Shown one piece after another: positions 45,065 to 56,459 of a DNA stretch of 64,000 nt. Positions within the stretch are counted from its first letter, which is position 1; each line of letters starts with the position of its first letter. Source of the DNA: Chelonoidis abingdonii (taxonomy: Eukaryota > Chordata > Testudines > Testudinidae); NCBI RefSeq assembly GCF_003597395.2, contig NC_133778.1, positions 17,211,248 to 17,275,247 on the forward strand, in the 5' to 3' direction. The translations under genes and the position numbers were made by a program. The notes under the pieces are model-generated. The model worked only from the letters and a program-made list of their open reading frames with translations, had not been told where the DNA came from and made no database searches.

Positions 45065-45152
45065 GACTCGCTGATGCCATTGGCTTCCGCCAATCGAGAC
45101 CGCCTAGCAGCAATACAACATTGCAGACCTGGGAAATCAGAGGAGCAGGTTA
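45065..45152 (+). repeat. Diverged duplicated segment, copy 1
   Basis: The text 'ctgatgccattggcttccgc' ... 'cctagcagcaatacaaca' ... 'cagacctgggaaatcag' matches 45678-45765 with many differences. It is a small duplicated or repeated sequence of unknown class. Confidence 0.5.
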
Positions 45153-45677
45153 CACTTTGGGAAGTTAGCTTTGAGCCATCCCTTTGACCTGACTGGTGTT
45201 TGAATAGAGGTGAAAGGCCTAATGCTAAAGTAACTGAAGTCAGAAAGATTTCCATTGACTCCAATGGGTTTTAGGTTAGAACATAAGAGAGGAAGAGGTG
45301 AAGGGTATTTATTACTCAGATGCAAGCCATGTATTTCTATTAGAGCCGGTCAGAATATAGGGTGTTCTGCAGAAAAATTTACAAAAATAAAAATAAAAAA
45401 TCCTCAGCCACAGCCTCTGCCCTGACAGCAGGGAGGAAGGGGGCCAGCCACATGAGCTTGGTGCTACCCAAGGATCTCCCTTACCTTTTTTTGGGTGGGT
45501 AAAGCAGATGTAGGGCAGCTTTGCACAAGTGGAGTATTGCAAAGCTGAGCTAACACAAGGGGTGATTCTGTTTGGATGCACAAGTAAAATATCAGCCAAA
45601 TGGAAAGGCAACCGTAACTGTATTGTTTGTGAGGTTTGCTATGGTGTTTATCACCATCCTGATGATGTAACAGTTCT

Positions 45678-45765
45678 GCTGATATCATTGGCTTTTGCTA
45701 TTCGCTGCTATCTAGCAGCAGCAAAACATCCCAGATTCTGTGAACCACAGGAACAGGGGATGTCT
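45678..45765 (+). repeat. Diverged duplicated segment, copy 2
   Basis: The text 'ctgatatcattggcttttgc' ... 'tatctagcagcagcaaaaca' ... 'cagattctgtgaaccacag' parallels copy 1, in the same orientation, 0.6 kb away. Confidence 0.5.
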
Positions 45766-46205
45766 TGAGAACCTCTCTGTTAGTTTCCCATTAGGTGAGT
45801 TTGGATGATGTGTGGGAGAAGCATAAGTGAAGGAGATTTAACACATGGGAACATAATATCACAGATGTGATGGATCACAGGTGACAAAGTAATTTCAACA
45901 GTTCAGAAGTTTGGATGAATGTTTCTCTTCTCTTCTTGATAGATTTTTTTCTAACTGGTATGTCATTTTGCTGGTTTTACAATTCCTATGAATTTCAATG
46001 ACTAGTGGAAATAATAGTACATACAGTTAGTGATAAGCACAGAAGGCTCCTTCTGTTCATTCTCTGAATAGTTTGTTAGGCAGACAGAGGAGACTCATCA
46101 TATACTGCGTACTGAGTGGGGTAACTCTCATCTGATAAGATGAAAGGTGAGGGGGCCACCCGACAGATCAGTCAGCTTAGCACTGGTGACACAAGCGGTG
46201 ATGTG

Positions 46206-47720
46206 TCACAGCCAGATCTCCCACACATTTTAAAATTCATTTTCACATCATTCTGAAATATAAGACTGAATTTTTGTAGTTCAATTCTGAGATGTAGAAA
46301 TTTGTGTTTATACAGGTATTTGAAGTCTTAATTATTTCTTAATTGGGACCATATAACAAAATGACCATGTCCACAGAGAGTTTGGGTTTGTTTGAACATT
46401 AGAAAAATGTGATCAGAGTCAATAACCTAACATTAATCTAATGGATAATACTCTTGTTTCAGGGAAAGTCTATAGTTGTAGTAGGGGAGCAGATCCATAA
46501 CAGTACCACAAGAACCATATGTCTCTGTCAGGGAGTTTCATCCTGTATTATTTAGCCTGGAGCTGTATAATTGATACACATGGAAAGGTTACAAGGACAT
46601 CATTAAGCCAGCCAGATCAGCCAGTATAGTCCTGGAAGGCAACAGTCCTTGCAACTCGATCACACACTGAAATAACGTATAAAAATCATACGATAAGTTA
46701 GGTGCATTACTGGACTTGGGGTTTTCAAAAGCACTCCATTTCCTGATCCAATACCCTTCTCCATGAAGAGTGCCTTGTCAGAAGAACATCTCCAAAGAAT
46801 GGTCAGTATGTGATAGAGACATATGAAGTATTGCGATTGTATGTATATATGCAGTTCAATTGATCTCATTTAGACTGTGTAAAGAAGTGACCATATTCAT
46901 GGGAAGTGAGATGTAGATTAAATCATTGCTCTCCCATAAATGAAACTACTAGTTTCACGGATGATACTCCTACTTCTGGGAAGGTCCATGGTTCTGGCAG
47001 GGGAATGCAACCAGAAGAATATGCTAAGTACAGTACTCCTCTTTTGGGAAATGTTGTTCTCCAAGATCCAGTTCACAGCTTTCAGTGTGATGCACGTGTA
47101 TAGGGAACAATCTAAACTTCTGGATCAGTTAATAGAACTCCAGTAACTGAAATATTGATTTGTGTCACAACAAAATCACCCTCACATATTTACATTCATT
47201 TTAGTATAAAAAATGATGTGGCCATCTTTCTATAGCAGTGGTTCTCAACCTCTGGCCTGCAGGCTGCTTGCAGCCCGATCAGCACAGAGTTGACACCCAT
47301 GTGACATCCTTAGGGCCATACAAGTAATATTGGACGTGACCCACAATGGTAAATAGGTTGAGAGCCACAGTTCTATACTATAATCATGGGATATGGAACA
47401 TTATCTTTTATAGAGGTATTTGAGGTTCAATTAATTCCTAAATTAGACTATGTAATGATATGACCGTGCCCACAGAGAGTTTATGTCTGTTTGAAGATGA
47501 CAAACATGAGCTCACAGTCAATATCTTAACAATAGTCTCGTGAACGATACTCCTCCCTTCGGGAAAGTCAATGGTTTTTGCAGAGGCACACATCCATAAC
47601 AATACCCAAGAACTGTATTCCTCTATTAGGGAATACTGCACAGCTTTCAGGATATTCCTCCAAGATTCAGATTAGATTTTTCAGTGAGCTACAGAGCGAC
47701 AGATCATAGGGACATCACCT
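46206..47720 (+). repeat. Diverged tandem array, three copies (period about 0.45-0.5 kb)
   Basis: Copy A (46206-46640), copy B (46800-47150) and copy C (47162-47720, with a hAT MITE inside) share ordered landmarks. These are 'gtgtcaca', 'aggtatttga', 'ccacagagagttt', 'gggaaagtc.atggtt', 'ccataacaatacc' and 'tcctct.t.gggaa'. A and C are the fullest. The copies are strongly diverged, so the array is old. I recognise no coding content and no transposon end. Confidence 0.65.
47236..47370 (+). mobile_element. hAT-type MITE, 135 bp, inside array copy C
   Basis: It starts CAGTGGTTCTCAACCTCTGG and ends, inverted, CTGTGGCTCTCAACCTATT. The 8 bp repeat is TTCTATAG/TTCTATAC (47228-47235, 47371-47378). 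Confidence 0.88.
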
Positions 47721-48832
47721 AAGCATCCAGATCATTATATATAATCCGGATAAGCCAAGTAACAATATTTATTGTAGCCAGATTACCCTAAATGTTGGGA
47801 TGGTTTGTCACTTTATTCCGGAGAGTGTCTCGTCTCTCCATTGGAGTGTCTTAAATTACATAGTTCCCTTTTTCTCTTTCAAATTATGTTTCCGCAACAT
47901 TGAAGGCAGTTCTGGGTAAGGTGGTTTAAATACCGTATTTCCAGAGTGAGGTGATTCTTCTTAACTGTAGTTCCCCTCCTCTTTGTAACAGCTCTGGAAG
48001 GACTTGAATTCTCTTGATTACTTTCACCTGACTCAGTCATATAGCGTGGTCACATTTATCAGGCAAGAAGCAGTTCTGTAGGTGCCGTGCCAACTATTTC
48101 ATTCCATTCCATTTTGATTTCAGTGGAATACCAATAGAATGTGGCAACACTAATGTTAGAATGCTGATTCATTTAACCTCTTGCCATTCTCCTTCGCAGC
48201 ATAAAAACAGGACGAGACAAATCATCGTTCACATTCCAAAAATGCTGTCTACATTTGTATTCCTGACCTTGATGGAAGAAGCTTCCTGATAACCTCTTGG
48301 ACTCCAGCTCCACCTTCCGCCATTGAAATGTCTAGTTCCTGGACCATCTCAGCTCCTGAATGAACAGAGCTTCAAGACCACTATATTAAACTGCTGTTTA
48401 GGCTTTAAAACATTTCCACTGTTGAACCAGCGGAACTCCCAGATTGCTTTGCCTTTTGGACCACAACCATGGATGAATCACCTGAGCTCTGCCTCCTGTC
48501 TCTGGACAAGTTATGCGTTTGGACAACCTCAAATCACTAGAGCTACTTAGGTTCCTGAGCCTTTTAGGAGCTCTCAGAAAAACTGTTTGGAGAGAGGTGG
48601 ATACATTTCTAGAGTTCTACTGTCAGTTTTATTACAAATACTCTTTAGTATTATAGAGCGCCAAGCCTCTGGGCCATTATATAAGCTAGTGCGCTCTGTC
48701 TTCCAATATCAGTAAACAACCAATTTAATCCCATCCGTTTTATAATCCCTCACACATACCATCCATTACCTTGCATTCTAGAAACATATATAATGAAGGC
48801 TGGCTGTGAGGGTATATAACTATGTTCTATGG
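47721..48832. other. Unassigned intergenic sequence
   Basis: No recognised gene. The stretch 48040-48600 reads like a spliced-exon-free repeat ('ggaccatctcagctcctgaa') but I cannot assign it. The plus frame 48323-48550 has no domain. Confidence 0.4.
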
Positions 48833-49008
48833 CAGGGGTAGTCAGTAGGTGGACTGCAAGCAAAATCCGGACCGCCAGATGCTTTGGAATGGATCCCAAA
48901 ATCTTTTCATTTATTTATTTTTTATTACCATTTTCTCTGGGATCTGGACCTTGACTATACCTTGACTAAGAAATTTATACCTTGACAAAAAATAATTGAC
49001 TACCCCAG
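48833..49008 (+). mobile_element. hAT-like MITE, 176 bp
   Basis: It starts CAGGGGTAGTCAGTAGGTGG and ends, inverted, CTGGGGTAGTCAATTATTTT. The flanks give only a partial 8 bp match (TTCTATGG against TCTGTGAT). A short tandem 'taccttgac' repeat lies at 48956-48985. Confidence 0.75.
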
Positions 49009-50528
49009 TCTGTGATAAAATATTTTTCTATGGCTTGTAAGCTGCAGAAATTAAGTTTTATCGCTTGTATAAAACTACAATCTCTTGTGTTTTTACCCCC
49101 AACCTTGGGAATAACCTCACTACAGTGGCTGGGCTTTACTGCTGTTTAATTTCAGAACCAGCAGGTCCAAAAACTGATAGAACATGTTCTATGGACAACG
49201 TGCCTATGTAGAATGTACACACCTCTGTGGTGTGCATTAGCATAAAACTGAAAACTGAATGTAAAGGATGTCCTTTTCCCTGAACAGCCAAGCAGAAATA
49301 TAATAGGGCTTGCCATTGGCCAAAATTCAAAGTTATATGAACTGGCTTGCTTCAGCCAAGTCCAATCAGTAATGTGTGGGTCATTTCAGCCATGTACCAG
49401 AGAAGAGGGAAAAGTCACATTAACTCCACTCCAGCCCTCCATCCTCCAAAGACATCTCCCCAGAGATCTTTCTTCTCTGACTCTGCCTGCCTTTAGGGCC
49501 TGATCCAGCTCCCACTGAAGTTAATGGGAGTCTTTCCAGTGACTTCAATAGCAGTTGTGTCAGATCCATTGCATGGTGGGGCATAGTTCTCCAAGACGGC
49601 TCTGCCCTACAAATCCCTGCACTCAAGGCAGGCAGCTGTAATTCTTCCTCTAGCTAGGGCAAGAAGTTAATCCCTCCTCTGCCATCCTCTGGACACACTA
49701 TATATACCTGCAAAACTTGAAAAAGTTAGAAGAGTGGTTGAAGTCACTCTACCGTATCAACTACAAAATGGGCATTTTCAACATTAAATTGTTAATTTAA
49801 TCCAGAGATACATTCCGGTGAATCTTAGTTTTCCATAGGAAAAAAAATGTTAGTTCTGATTAGCACCAAATGGAGAAGTTGAAATATACCACAGCAGAAA
49901 GATACAGAGAGAAAGGGATTTTTTCACTACATCATAATTTTTAATTTCAGCCATATCGAGCCTAGAAGGGGAACAAAAATTATACTGTTATTTAAGTTAT
50001 GAAAGATCCCATATGTCACCTTAATGACAGCCCTGTATGCTGATTGAATAGTTACGTACTTAATCATCCAGTCCCTGCCTGGTTTGACAAGAGGAACTGG
50101 ATTGTACAATACATTCAGATGGCTATTTCAGAATGGGATAGAGAAAAGAGCTGGGCACTGAGAGAGAGAGAAGTGCTCATGTCCTCTCAACTCACTTCCT
50201 TTTGTTATCAAAGCCTTCCCCACACTATTTGTCTGTTTTGTCTCTTTGTTGTGTCCTATCTGTCACGAAGATTGTGATTAGAGTTGCACAGAGAAACTTC
50301 AGTTTCATGGAAGATTGATGTTTCAAAATTTAGTTTCATTCCGATTTGCAACAAAAACCAAAAATTTCAAAATTCTCCATAAAAGAGGATGGAGCTCTGA
50401 CTTTTGGGCAGCCCCTGAGCTGCCCTAAACCTGCACACCATGGAAGCCTTGGGGTCCCCGGGAATTCCGGACAGTCACATTGGCTGGCTGCCCCCAAGCC
50501 ATAGATTTGGAGGCAGTCAGCCTGCTAG
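49009..50528. other. No gene; one palindromic MITE
   Basis: Contains the palindromic element 49496-49567 and unassigned AT-rich sequence. The segment 50280-50380, with 'ttcagtttcatggaagattg', may be one arm of a foldback repeat. Confidence 0.4.
49496..49567. repeat. Short palindromic MITE
   Basis: The ends 'gggcctgatccagctccca' and, inverted, 'ggatctgacacaactgct' enclose 'gaagttaatgggagtctttc'. Same group as 53716 and 54213. Confidence 0.6.
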
Positions 50529-50533
50529 TTGCC

Positions 50534-51054
50534 TGTGATGAGGCATCCACCCCACACGAGGCAGAGCAGGTTAAGTGAGATCAATTAACCTGATAGGCTG
50601 CTACTGGGGAAGAGACTGGGATGGAAAGGCTGACTGAAGATGGAACCCAGCTGATAAGGAATAGGTGGGACTGGTATAAAGACAGGAAGGTGGCAGCAGA
50701 AAGGGGCTACAGAGTTAGGTAGTCTGCAGGCACTCCCTGGGAGGATGGAATTTGGGCTGATAAACCCAGAGAGGAAGGAAGCCAGGAGATAAGAGCAGAG
50801 AAGCAGGAAGAAGTCTAGGGAAACAGCAACAGAGTCTGGAAGCAATCAGACCACTGATGGACACAAGGAACCCTTATGAACCCGGAGAAGTGGATGGGCC
50901 CAGCTTCCCATATCAGCCACTGGGGAAGTGGCACACACTGGGAAGAAGAGAAGACTGCCTGAAACACCTGATCCAGTGGGACTCTGATACCCTGGAAGGG
51001 GAGGACTGTACAGTGACCTGGCCAGAGGGCTACGTCACAAAGAGAGAACACCTT

Positions 51055-51085
<31 letters not shown>

Positions 51086-51193
51086 GCAGCAGGGAGTGCG
51101 AATGAGTGGAAGAAGAGGGTGTCAGACCTGGAAAGAGCTAATTCCTAGAGCGGCCAAAGGGAGATGCCCCAACAGTGAGTGAACCTTGTGACA
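50534..51193 (+). mobile_element. Solo LTR, 660 bp, perfect target duplication
   Basis: It starts TGTGATGAGGCATCC and ends GAACCTTGTGACA. The 5 bp repeat TTGCC is exact on both sides (50529-50533, 51194-51198). It has an internal (GA)14 tract and a TATA-like 'ggtataaaga' at 50674. No internal genes remain, so it is a recombined solo LTR. Confidence 0.93.
51059..51087. repeat. (GA)n microsatellite
   Basis: About 14 uninterrupted GA units inside the solo LTR. Confidence 0.95.
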
Positions 51194-51198
51194 TTGCC

Positions 51199-52266
51199 CC
51201 AGAGCTGTGAACGCTGGAAGACCTGAAGTACCCAACTCTGAGGCAGTGCATCTGGCTGGCTCCCTCAGGACCCTGGAAGCCTGGGGTGCCAAGGAACTGT
51301 GAGGCTGGCAGCTTGACCTTCCCATGGTTTACAGGCTCCTGCCTCTCCCTCACCCCACCAGGTGGGCTGCTAAGGAGTTAGGCAGGTGAGCTGGCAGGAA
51401 ATCAGATAGGTTTCCAGCAGAAACCTGCTAGGCAGGCAGGCTTCCATCATTACCCTGCCTGCTTTCTATCAGATTTTCATCAAAATCAAAACATCTTCAC
51501 GGAACTTCTTGATTTAGACAAATTGGCATGCTCAACACAAAAATGTTCCATTGGAGGAATTCTAACCATCTCTGATTATGAGCTCTCCAGGCTAAGAACA
51601 GTCATACTTATTCTTCGTCTGCACATAGTGCCTAACTAATTGGGGCCCTGATCCTGGACTGGGGCTCCTAATACACATAATAAGACATGTTGACTATTTG
51701 CCAGTTCATGTCTTACTTCAAAGCAAAAAATACATGAGGCTAAATTAAAACTTCCTAAATATCAGCTTTCCCCTTGTTTAAAGTTCACAAACTAAGGACT
51801 GGATCTAGCAATATGATTAGGACCTATCAAGAGGTGCTGAGTGCCCTCATCTTTCACTGACTTCAGTAGTAACGTGCAAAAATACACTGCAGGGACCAAG
51901 ATGAGGTGGAGCTAGAGGCTTCACAGAACTTTTTTCCTCATTTCCAATTTCTGTGATTCTATTAAAATCCACAGTGCAACAGCTTTGCAAGGCTTCACGA
52001 GCCTCATCATAGGGATAAGACTTTACGCTGGCACCTGTTAAAAATAACCAGGAGTAAGATCCTGTTCCCATTTCTATAAAAATTCTCTGACTGATGATAA
52101 AAAGGGGTAAATAATTTAACAAAATAATCTGATAGTACTAAATGTGGTACAGAGTCATTTATATTTAAAGAGATTGCTTAAAGAGAATTCATGGGAGATA
52201 CAGGACTCTTACTTATTAAAAAAAAAATTTCAAAATCATTAGCACAGTGCATACATAAGCCCCATG
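51199..52266. other. No recognised gene
   Basis: The first 300 bases are GC-richer and look like the host repeat of the LTR. The rest is AT-rich and unassigned. Confidence 0.4.
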
Positions 52267-52370
52267 CCACCCCTTGCTCATGCTGAGTAGTTCCTTACTT
52301 GCAGAATAGTCCCATTGATTTCAATGGGGCTACTCGCAGAATTTTTACTCACTGTGAGCAAGGGGGGTGG
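52267..52370. repeat. Palindromic MITE (hairpin)
   Basis: The arm 'ccaccccttgctcatgctga' ... 'agtcccattga' pairs with 'caatggggct' ... 'agcaaggggggtgg' around a three-base loop. About 104 bp in all. Confidence 0.7.
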
Positions 52371-52439
52371 AATCTGGACCTACGTAACTAGGGCCCAAAC
52401 TGCATTTAGTTACACAGGTGCAAGTCTGGCTGGAGGCAG

Positions 52440-52875
52440 GAGAGAAGTCAGGGGTCATTGCCATTAGCTAGTGGTCTGAACACAGGCACGAGTCATGATG
52501 CCTGAGCTCTATCACTGATGCTCCCTGACACTCTAACACTGACTCCCTCTGTGGCCATTGGCAAGTCACTATTGACCAAATTTTCAAACACGCCCACTAA
52601 TAATGCTTTTGGGTACTGAGATTGGGGCCCCGACAGCCTGATATTCAGAGATGCTGACCACTTGGAGCGCCCATTGACTTTTAGTGGAGTCCTGGATGCT
52701 CAGCCAATCTAAAAACAAGGGCCTACCTGTCTTGAGTTGGAAAGTCAAACATTGGGGCGCACACAATTACAGGGCACTTTTGAAAATGTTGGCCTTAACC
52801 TCCCTGCCTCAGTTTCCCCACCTTAACTACAATGCAGAAATGTTCTGAGGATTAATTAAAAATGTTTGGAAACAT
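52440..52875 (+). mobile_element. MIR-type SINE split by a MITE
   Basis: The upstream part 'ctctgtggccattggcaagt' (52548-52567) and the downstream part 'cctccctgcctcagtttccc' (52799-52818) are adjacent in MIR. They are separated by the insertion at 52576-52794. Confidence 0.7.
52576..52794. mobile_element. MITE inserted in the MIR
   Basis: The ends 'ccaaattttcaaacacgccc' and, inverted, 'ccaacattttcaaaagtgcc' make a terminal inverted repeat. The body contains a further palindrome. The target duplication could not be fixed. Confidence 0.7.
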
Positions 52876-53715
52876 TTAAAAAATGTAAAGTATTATTTCA
52901 GTGCCAATTAGTAGTAACATGTATATTCTTTCATCTGGTTAGTATATACCCATATTCCTCATTCTTAACCCTGGGGGGGGAAATATGTAAATAAAACCAA
53001 AATTGTGTTTTATGTCTGCTGTAATCCATCCCGTATAATTTTAAGATGTTTCAATCTTTAATGCATTAATAGGCTTTCATATCCTTATTTCATTAGACAA
53101 ACTACTTCTATAATTAAATCTATAAATATGGAATTTTGGGGTTCCAGGTAGCTTGTAGAAATGTTTGATAAAGAACATTTCCTACTACTATAATTTTTCT
53201 AATAGGGTTTACAAAGAAATAGTCTTTAAATATGCATCGCAAAAACAAGGCTATCGTTAGCTTGCCTGAAGCAGCACTGCAGTTGGAATGAGTAGGCACT
53301 CTGATAGCACGTCTGATGTGGTCATCTGTGTTGTGACAAAGACTGTCAAAACAGCAGTTAAGAATATAGAAAGAATTAGCAAGCCAGCTCGGAGCAAAGA
53401 GAGAGGAAGTGACCTTTGATTTTATGCTACCAGTTATGCAAGCCCATAACAAAATGCACTCAAGTTACAGAAAATACAGAATGTCTACATTGGAGGCAAT
53501 GGCCATGGAGCTCTTTAGTGCAACTGGCTTTTGGGGATGTTTTAGTAGGAAATAGATAGATAGGTCTATGTATATATAAATGGGCATATTTTATGTTGAT
53601 GTGCAGCATTTCCACACCCATAACAACTGCCTATTAAAATAATTAATATATTAAAGAAACAGACAAACATGCAAAAATAGTACCTCTGTAGCATACCATA
53701 CCATATCCTATTTTA

Positions 53716-53786
53716 GGATCTGAGCCAGACCCCATTGAAATCAATGGGAGTCTTTCCAGTGACTTCAGCCGACTTTGGATCAAACC
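53716..53786. repeat. Short palindromic MITE
   Basis: The ends 'ggatctgagccagacccca' and, inverted, 'ggtttgatccaaagtcgg' enclose 'caatgggagtctttcc'. It matches 49496-49567 closely. Confidence 0.65.
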
Positions 53787-54212
53787 AACTAGACAGAAAT
53801 AAAAGAGAGCTCTCCTGCGCTCTGCCCACAAAAATCTGAGATGCTACAAGATGGGATTGTACAGCTCTTTGTAAGAGCTATCCCTTTGTGTCCTGAGTGC
53901 TTTGATCAGTGCTGAAAGAGTTAATATTGTCGATATTTACAGTATGATTACTGTTACAGAATTAAAGAAGCAGCACACACCGCTTAGGTATTGTTTCAGG
54001 CCCTCTGCAGACTCAGGGATCATTATACCAGTTTACACTCAGTTCACAATGTTAACTCTTTGCATTCATAAAAGCTTAGAGACAACTTGGATTCTGGGGC
54101 ACAAGATGGCAGTTTCAAATAAGGTACTGGCTCAATAAGCTGTTGCAAACCAGCTTATCTTCACCCCTACCAAAGACCATGGTGTCTGGATGTATGGGTT
54201 TGCAAAATCATT

Positions 54213-54276
54213 GAGTCTGATGCAAAGTCCATTGAAATCATCTTTCCATTGATTCCAATGAGCTTTGGATTAGGTC
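54213..54276. repeat. Short palindromic MITE
   Basis: The ends 'gagtctgatgcaaagtcc' and, inverted, 'ggacctaatccaaagctc' form a small palindrome of the same group. Confidence 0.6.
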
Positions 54277-54700
54277 CAATGCATGTTGCTGTAAGATTAC
54301 TAGAAGCCCTCCTTTCACCATTTTTCAGCCTTTCATGTCCCATCTAAAATTTTTCCTCTTCTCTATTTTTACATATGTTACTCACTTTTCAAGAGAATGC
54401 AAAGAACAAATAAAACCAATGTAGAAAGCAAGATCTTTAAATTAATGTAACCAACATATTACTGATCTGAGGATGAAGGACTGCAAGAATACAAGTCCTT
54501 TGCTTTATCACTTTTGTTTCTGGGATTTCCCTTCTGTCCCCTCTACACACACCCTCTTTTTCTTTAATCTGGACACAGGAAAGTCTTGTGCATGGCCATT
54601 AATTCTGAGTGTACTAGTTACAAATGCAGACTCTAATCCTGCAATGCATTCCATGTGAACAGACTGCTGAGTCCTTGGACAGCCCCATTGACTTTAGCGC

Positions 54701-54950
54701 CAGGGCCAGCTGCAGGCACCAGCCCAGGAAGCAGTTGCTTGGGGCAGCCAATGGTGAGGGGTGGCATGTCCGGGTTTTTGGCGGCAATTCGGCAGCGGGT
54801 CCCTCACTCCCTCTTGGAGCAAAGGACCAGCTGCCGAATTGCCACCGAAGACTAAAGCAGCAGCGGTAGAGCTGCAGATTGCGATCACGGTTTTTTTTTT
54901 TTTTTTCCTTTTTCCTGCTTGGGGCGGCAAAAACTCTGGAGCTGGCCCTG
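54701..54950 (+). mobile_element. hAT-type MITE, 250 bp
   Basis: It starts CAGGGCCAGCTGCAGGCACC and ends, inverted, CAGGGCCAGCTCCAGAGTTT. An internal T-run of 16 lies at 54891-54906, and there is a 'gccgaattgccaccgaagac' motif shared with 38391. The 8 bp flanks match only partly (TTTAGCGC/TTCAGTGG). Confidence 0.85.
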
Positions 54951-55504
54951 TTCAGTGGGTCTCCATGCAAAAACAACAGTCCACCTGCACACAATGAATT
55001 GCAGGATTGGGGCCATAATTTAAAAAAGGTGTTGCTTTACTGTCACAATAGCATCAATGCATCCATGGGACACCACATTTGAATGTAATTTTTTGCCATT
55101 CTGGAGGTGACACAGAGTTATTTTGTCCATCAGCACTGTGTATTACCACTTAATCACCCATCCTGAATACACTGGAGGTATGATAGATTTTCACATAGAT
55201 GCATCCATACCCATTTCTTGGTGTTTGCTGCAAGATGTAATTTCTGCACTAATTTCAGGATACAGACTTTTGGAGAAGGGCAGATAGTTACAATCAGAAA
55301 TATGGACTGATCTTTGTATGTATTGTTCCAGTATTTTGTAACTTGGGGGAGTGGGGAGGGAATTGATGTCAGACTGGTGAGCTGATAGTTGGTGGCACCT
55401 GCAGTATTTGGTAAATTTAGCTAACCCTGCAGTAGGTATTCTAATGTCCAGCTAAACCTGTTTTAGATTTTGTTCCAGAAAATTTAGAGGGTTCCTTATG
55501 TCGA
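54951..55504. other. No recognised feature
   Basis: Unassigned sequence between the hAT MITE and the DIRS breakpoint. Confidence 0.5.
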
Positions 55505-56456
55505 GGGCGGCATACCAGTCTCCAGGATCTAGGGAAGGAATAATGGTCCCTAGTGAGACCATGCGGAACTTCAACTTTACCATGAATTTGTTGAGTCCGC
55601 ATAGATCCAGGATGAGCCGAAGCCCGCCCTTGGCCTTGGGGATTAGGAAGTAGTGGGAGTAAAAACTCCTGCCCCTTGATTTTCCTGGAATCTCCTCTAT
55701 CACTCCCAAAGCTAGGAGTGATTGGACCTCCTGTAGGAGGTGCTCGTGAGAGGGGTCCCTGAAGAGGGATGGGGAAGGAGAGTGAGTAAATTGGAGGAAG
55801 CATCCCCTTTCCACTGTGCGTAGGACCCGATGGTCTGATGTTATGTAGGACCTCGCATGGAGGAGATGGGAGAGATGATTTTGGAAAGATGGGGAAGGAT
55901 CCTGAATGGAGACTGGTGCTCTGTCCTCGGGTGCACGTTCAAAAGTTCCACTTAGGCCCTGGCGATGGCTTGGGAGGGCCCTGACCTTGGCTGGCTTAGT
56001 GCCCAGTTTGTTTCTTTTACCATCTCGGCCGCGTCTTCTAAAGAAGTCCTGTCTTGGCCAAGGGAGAGGGCAGGATCTCTGAGGCTGCAGTCTGAAGGGC
56101 CTTCTCTGCATTACTGGGGTATGCATTCCCAGAGAGTGCATGGCAATTCTCGAGTCCTTCAGACTCTGCAGCCTTGAGTCTGTCTTTTCGGAGAATAGGC
56201 CCTGGCCATCAAAGGGCAGTTCCTGGAGGGTCTGCTGTAACTCTGGTGGTAAGCCAGGAGCCTGCAGCAACAAAATGCAGTGCATGGCTATGCCCGAGGC
56301 CAGGGTCCTAGCTGCCAAGTCCACCACATCCAGAGAAGCTTGTAGGGAGGTTCTGCCCACCTTCTTGCCTTCCTCTACTAGAGCCCCAAATTCCTCTCTG
56401 GACTCCTGTGGAACCAACTCTTGGAATTTTTCCATATAGTGCCACGAATTATAGTC
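55505..56456 (-). pseudogene. DIRS continuation: rest of gag-like domain and start of reverse transcriptase
   Basis: It is in the same frame as the upstream part, after a single TGA. It begins 'SDYNSWHYMEKFQEL', continues the LAP2-alpha-like domain ('RTSLQASLDVVDLAARTLAS', 'QELPFDGQGLFSEKTDSRL'), then a basic Pro-rich linker. It ends with the reverse transcriptase start 'YFLIPKAKGGLRLILDL' and 'GDWYAALD'. The catalytic YxDD region is not present, because the element is truncated. Confidence 0.82.
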
Positions 56457-56459
56457 AGA

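Larger units (their letters stand above)
52876..54700. other. No gene; two palindromic MITEs
   Basis: Contains small palindromic repeats at 53716-53786 and 54213-54276, both centred on 'attgaaatca' and 'ccagtgacttca' type text. The rest is unassigned. Confidence 0.45.
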
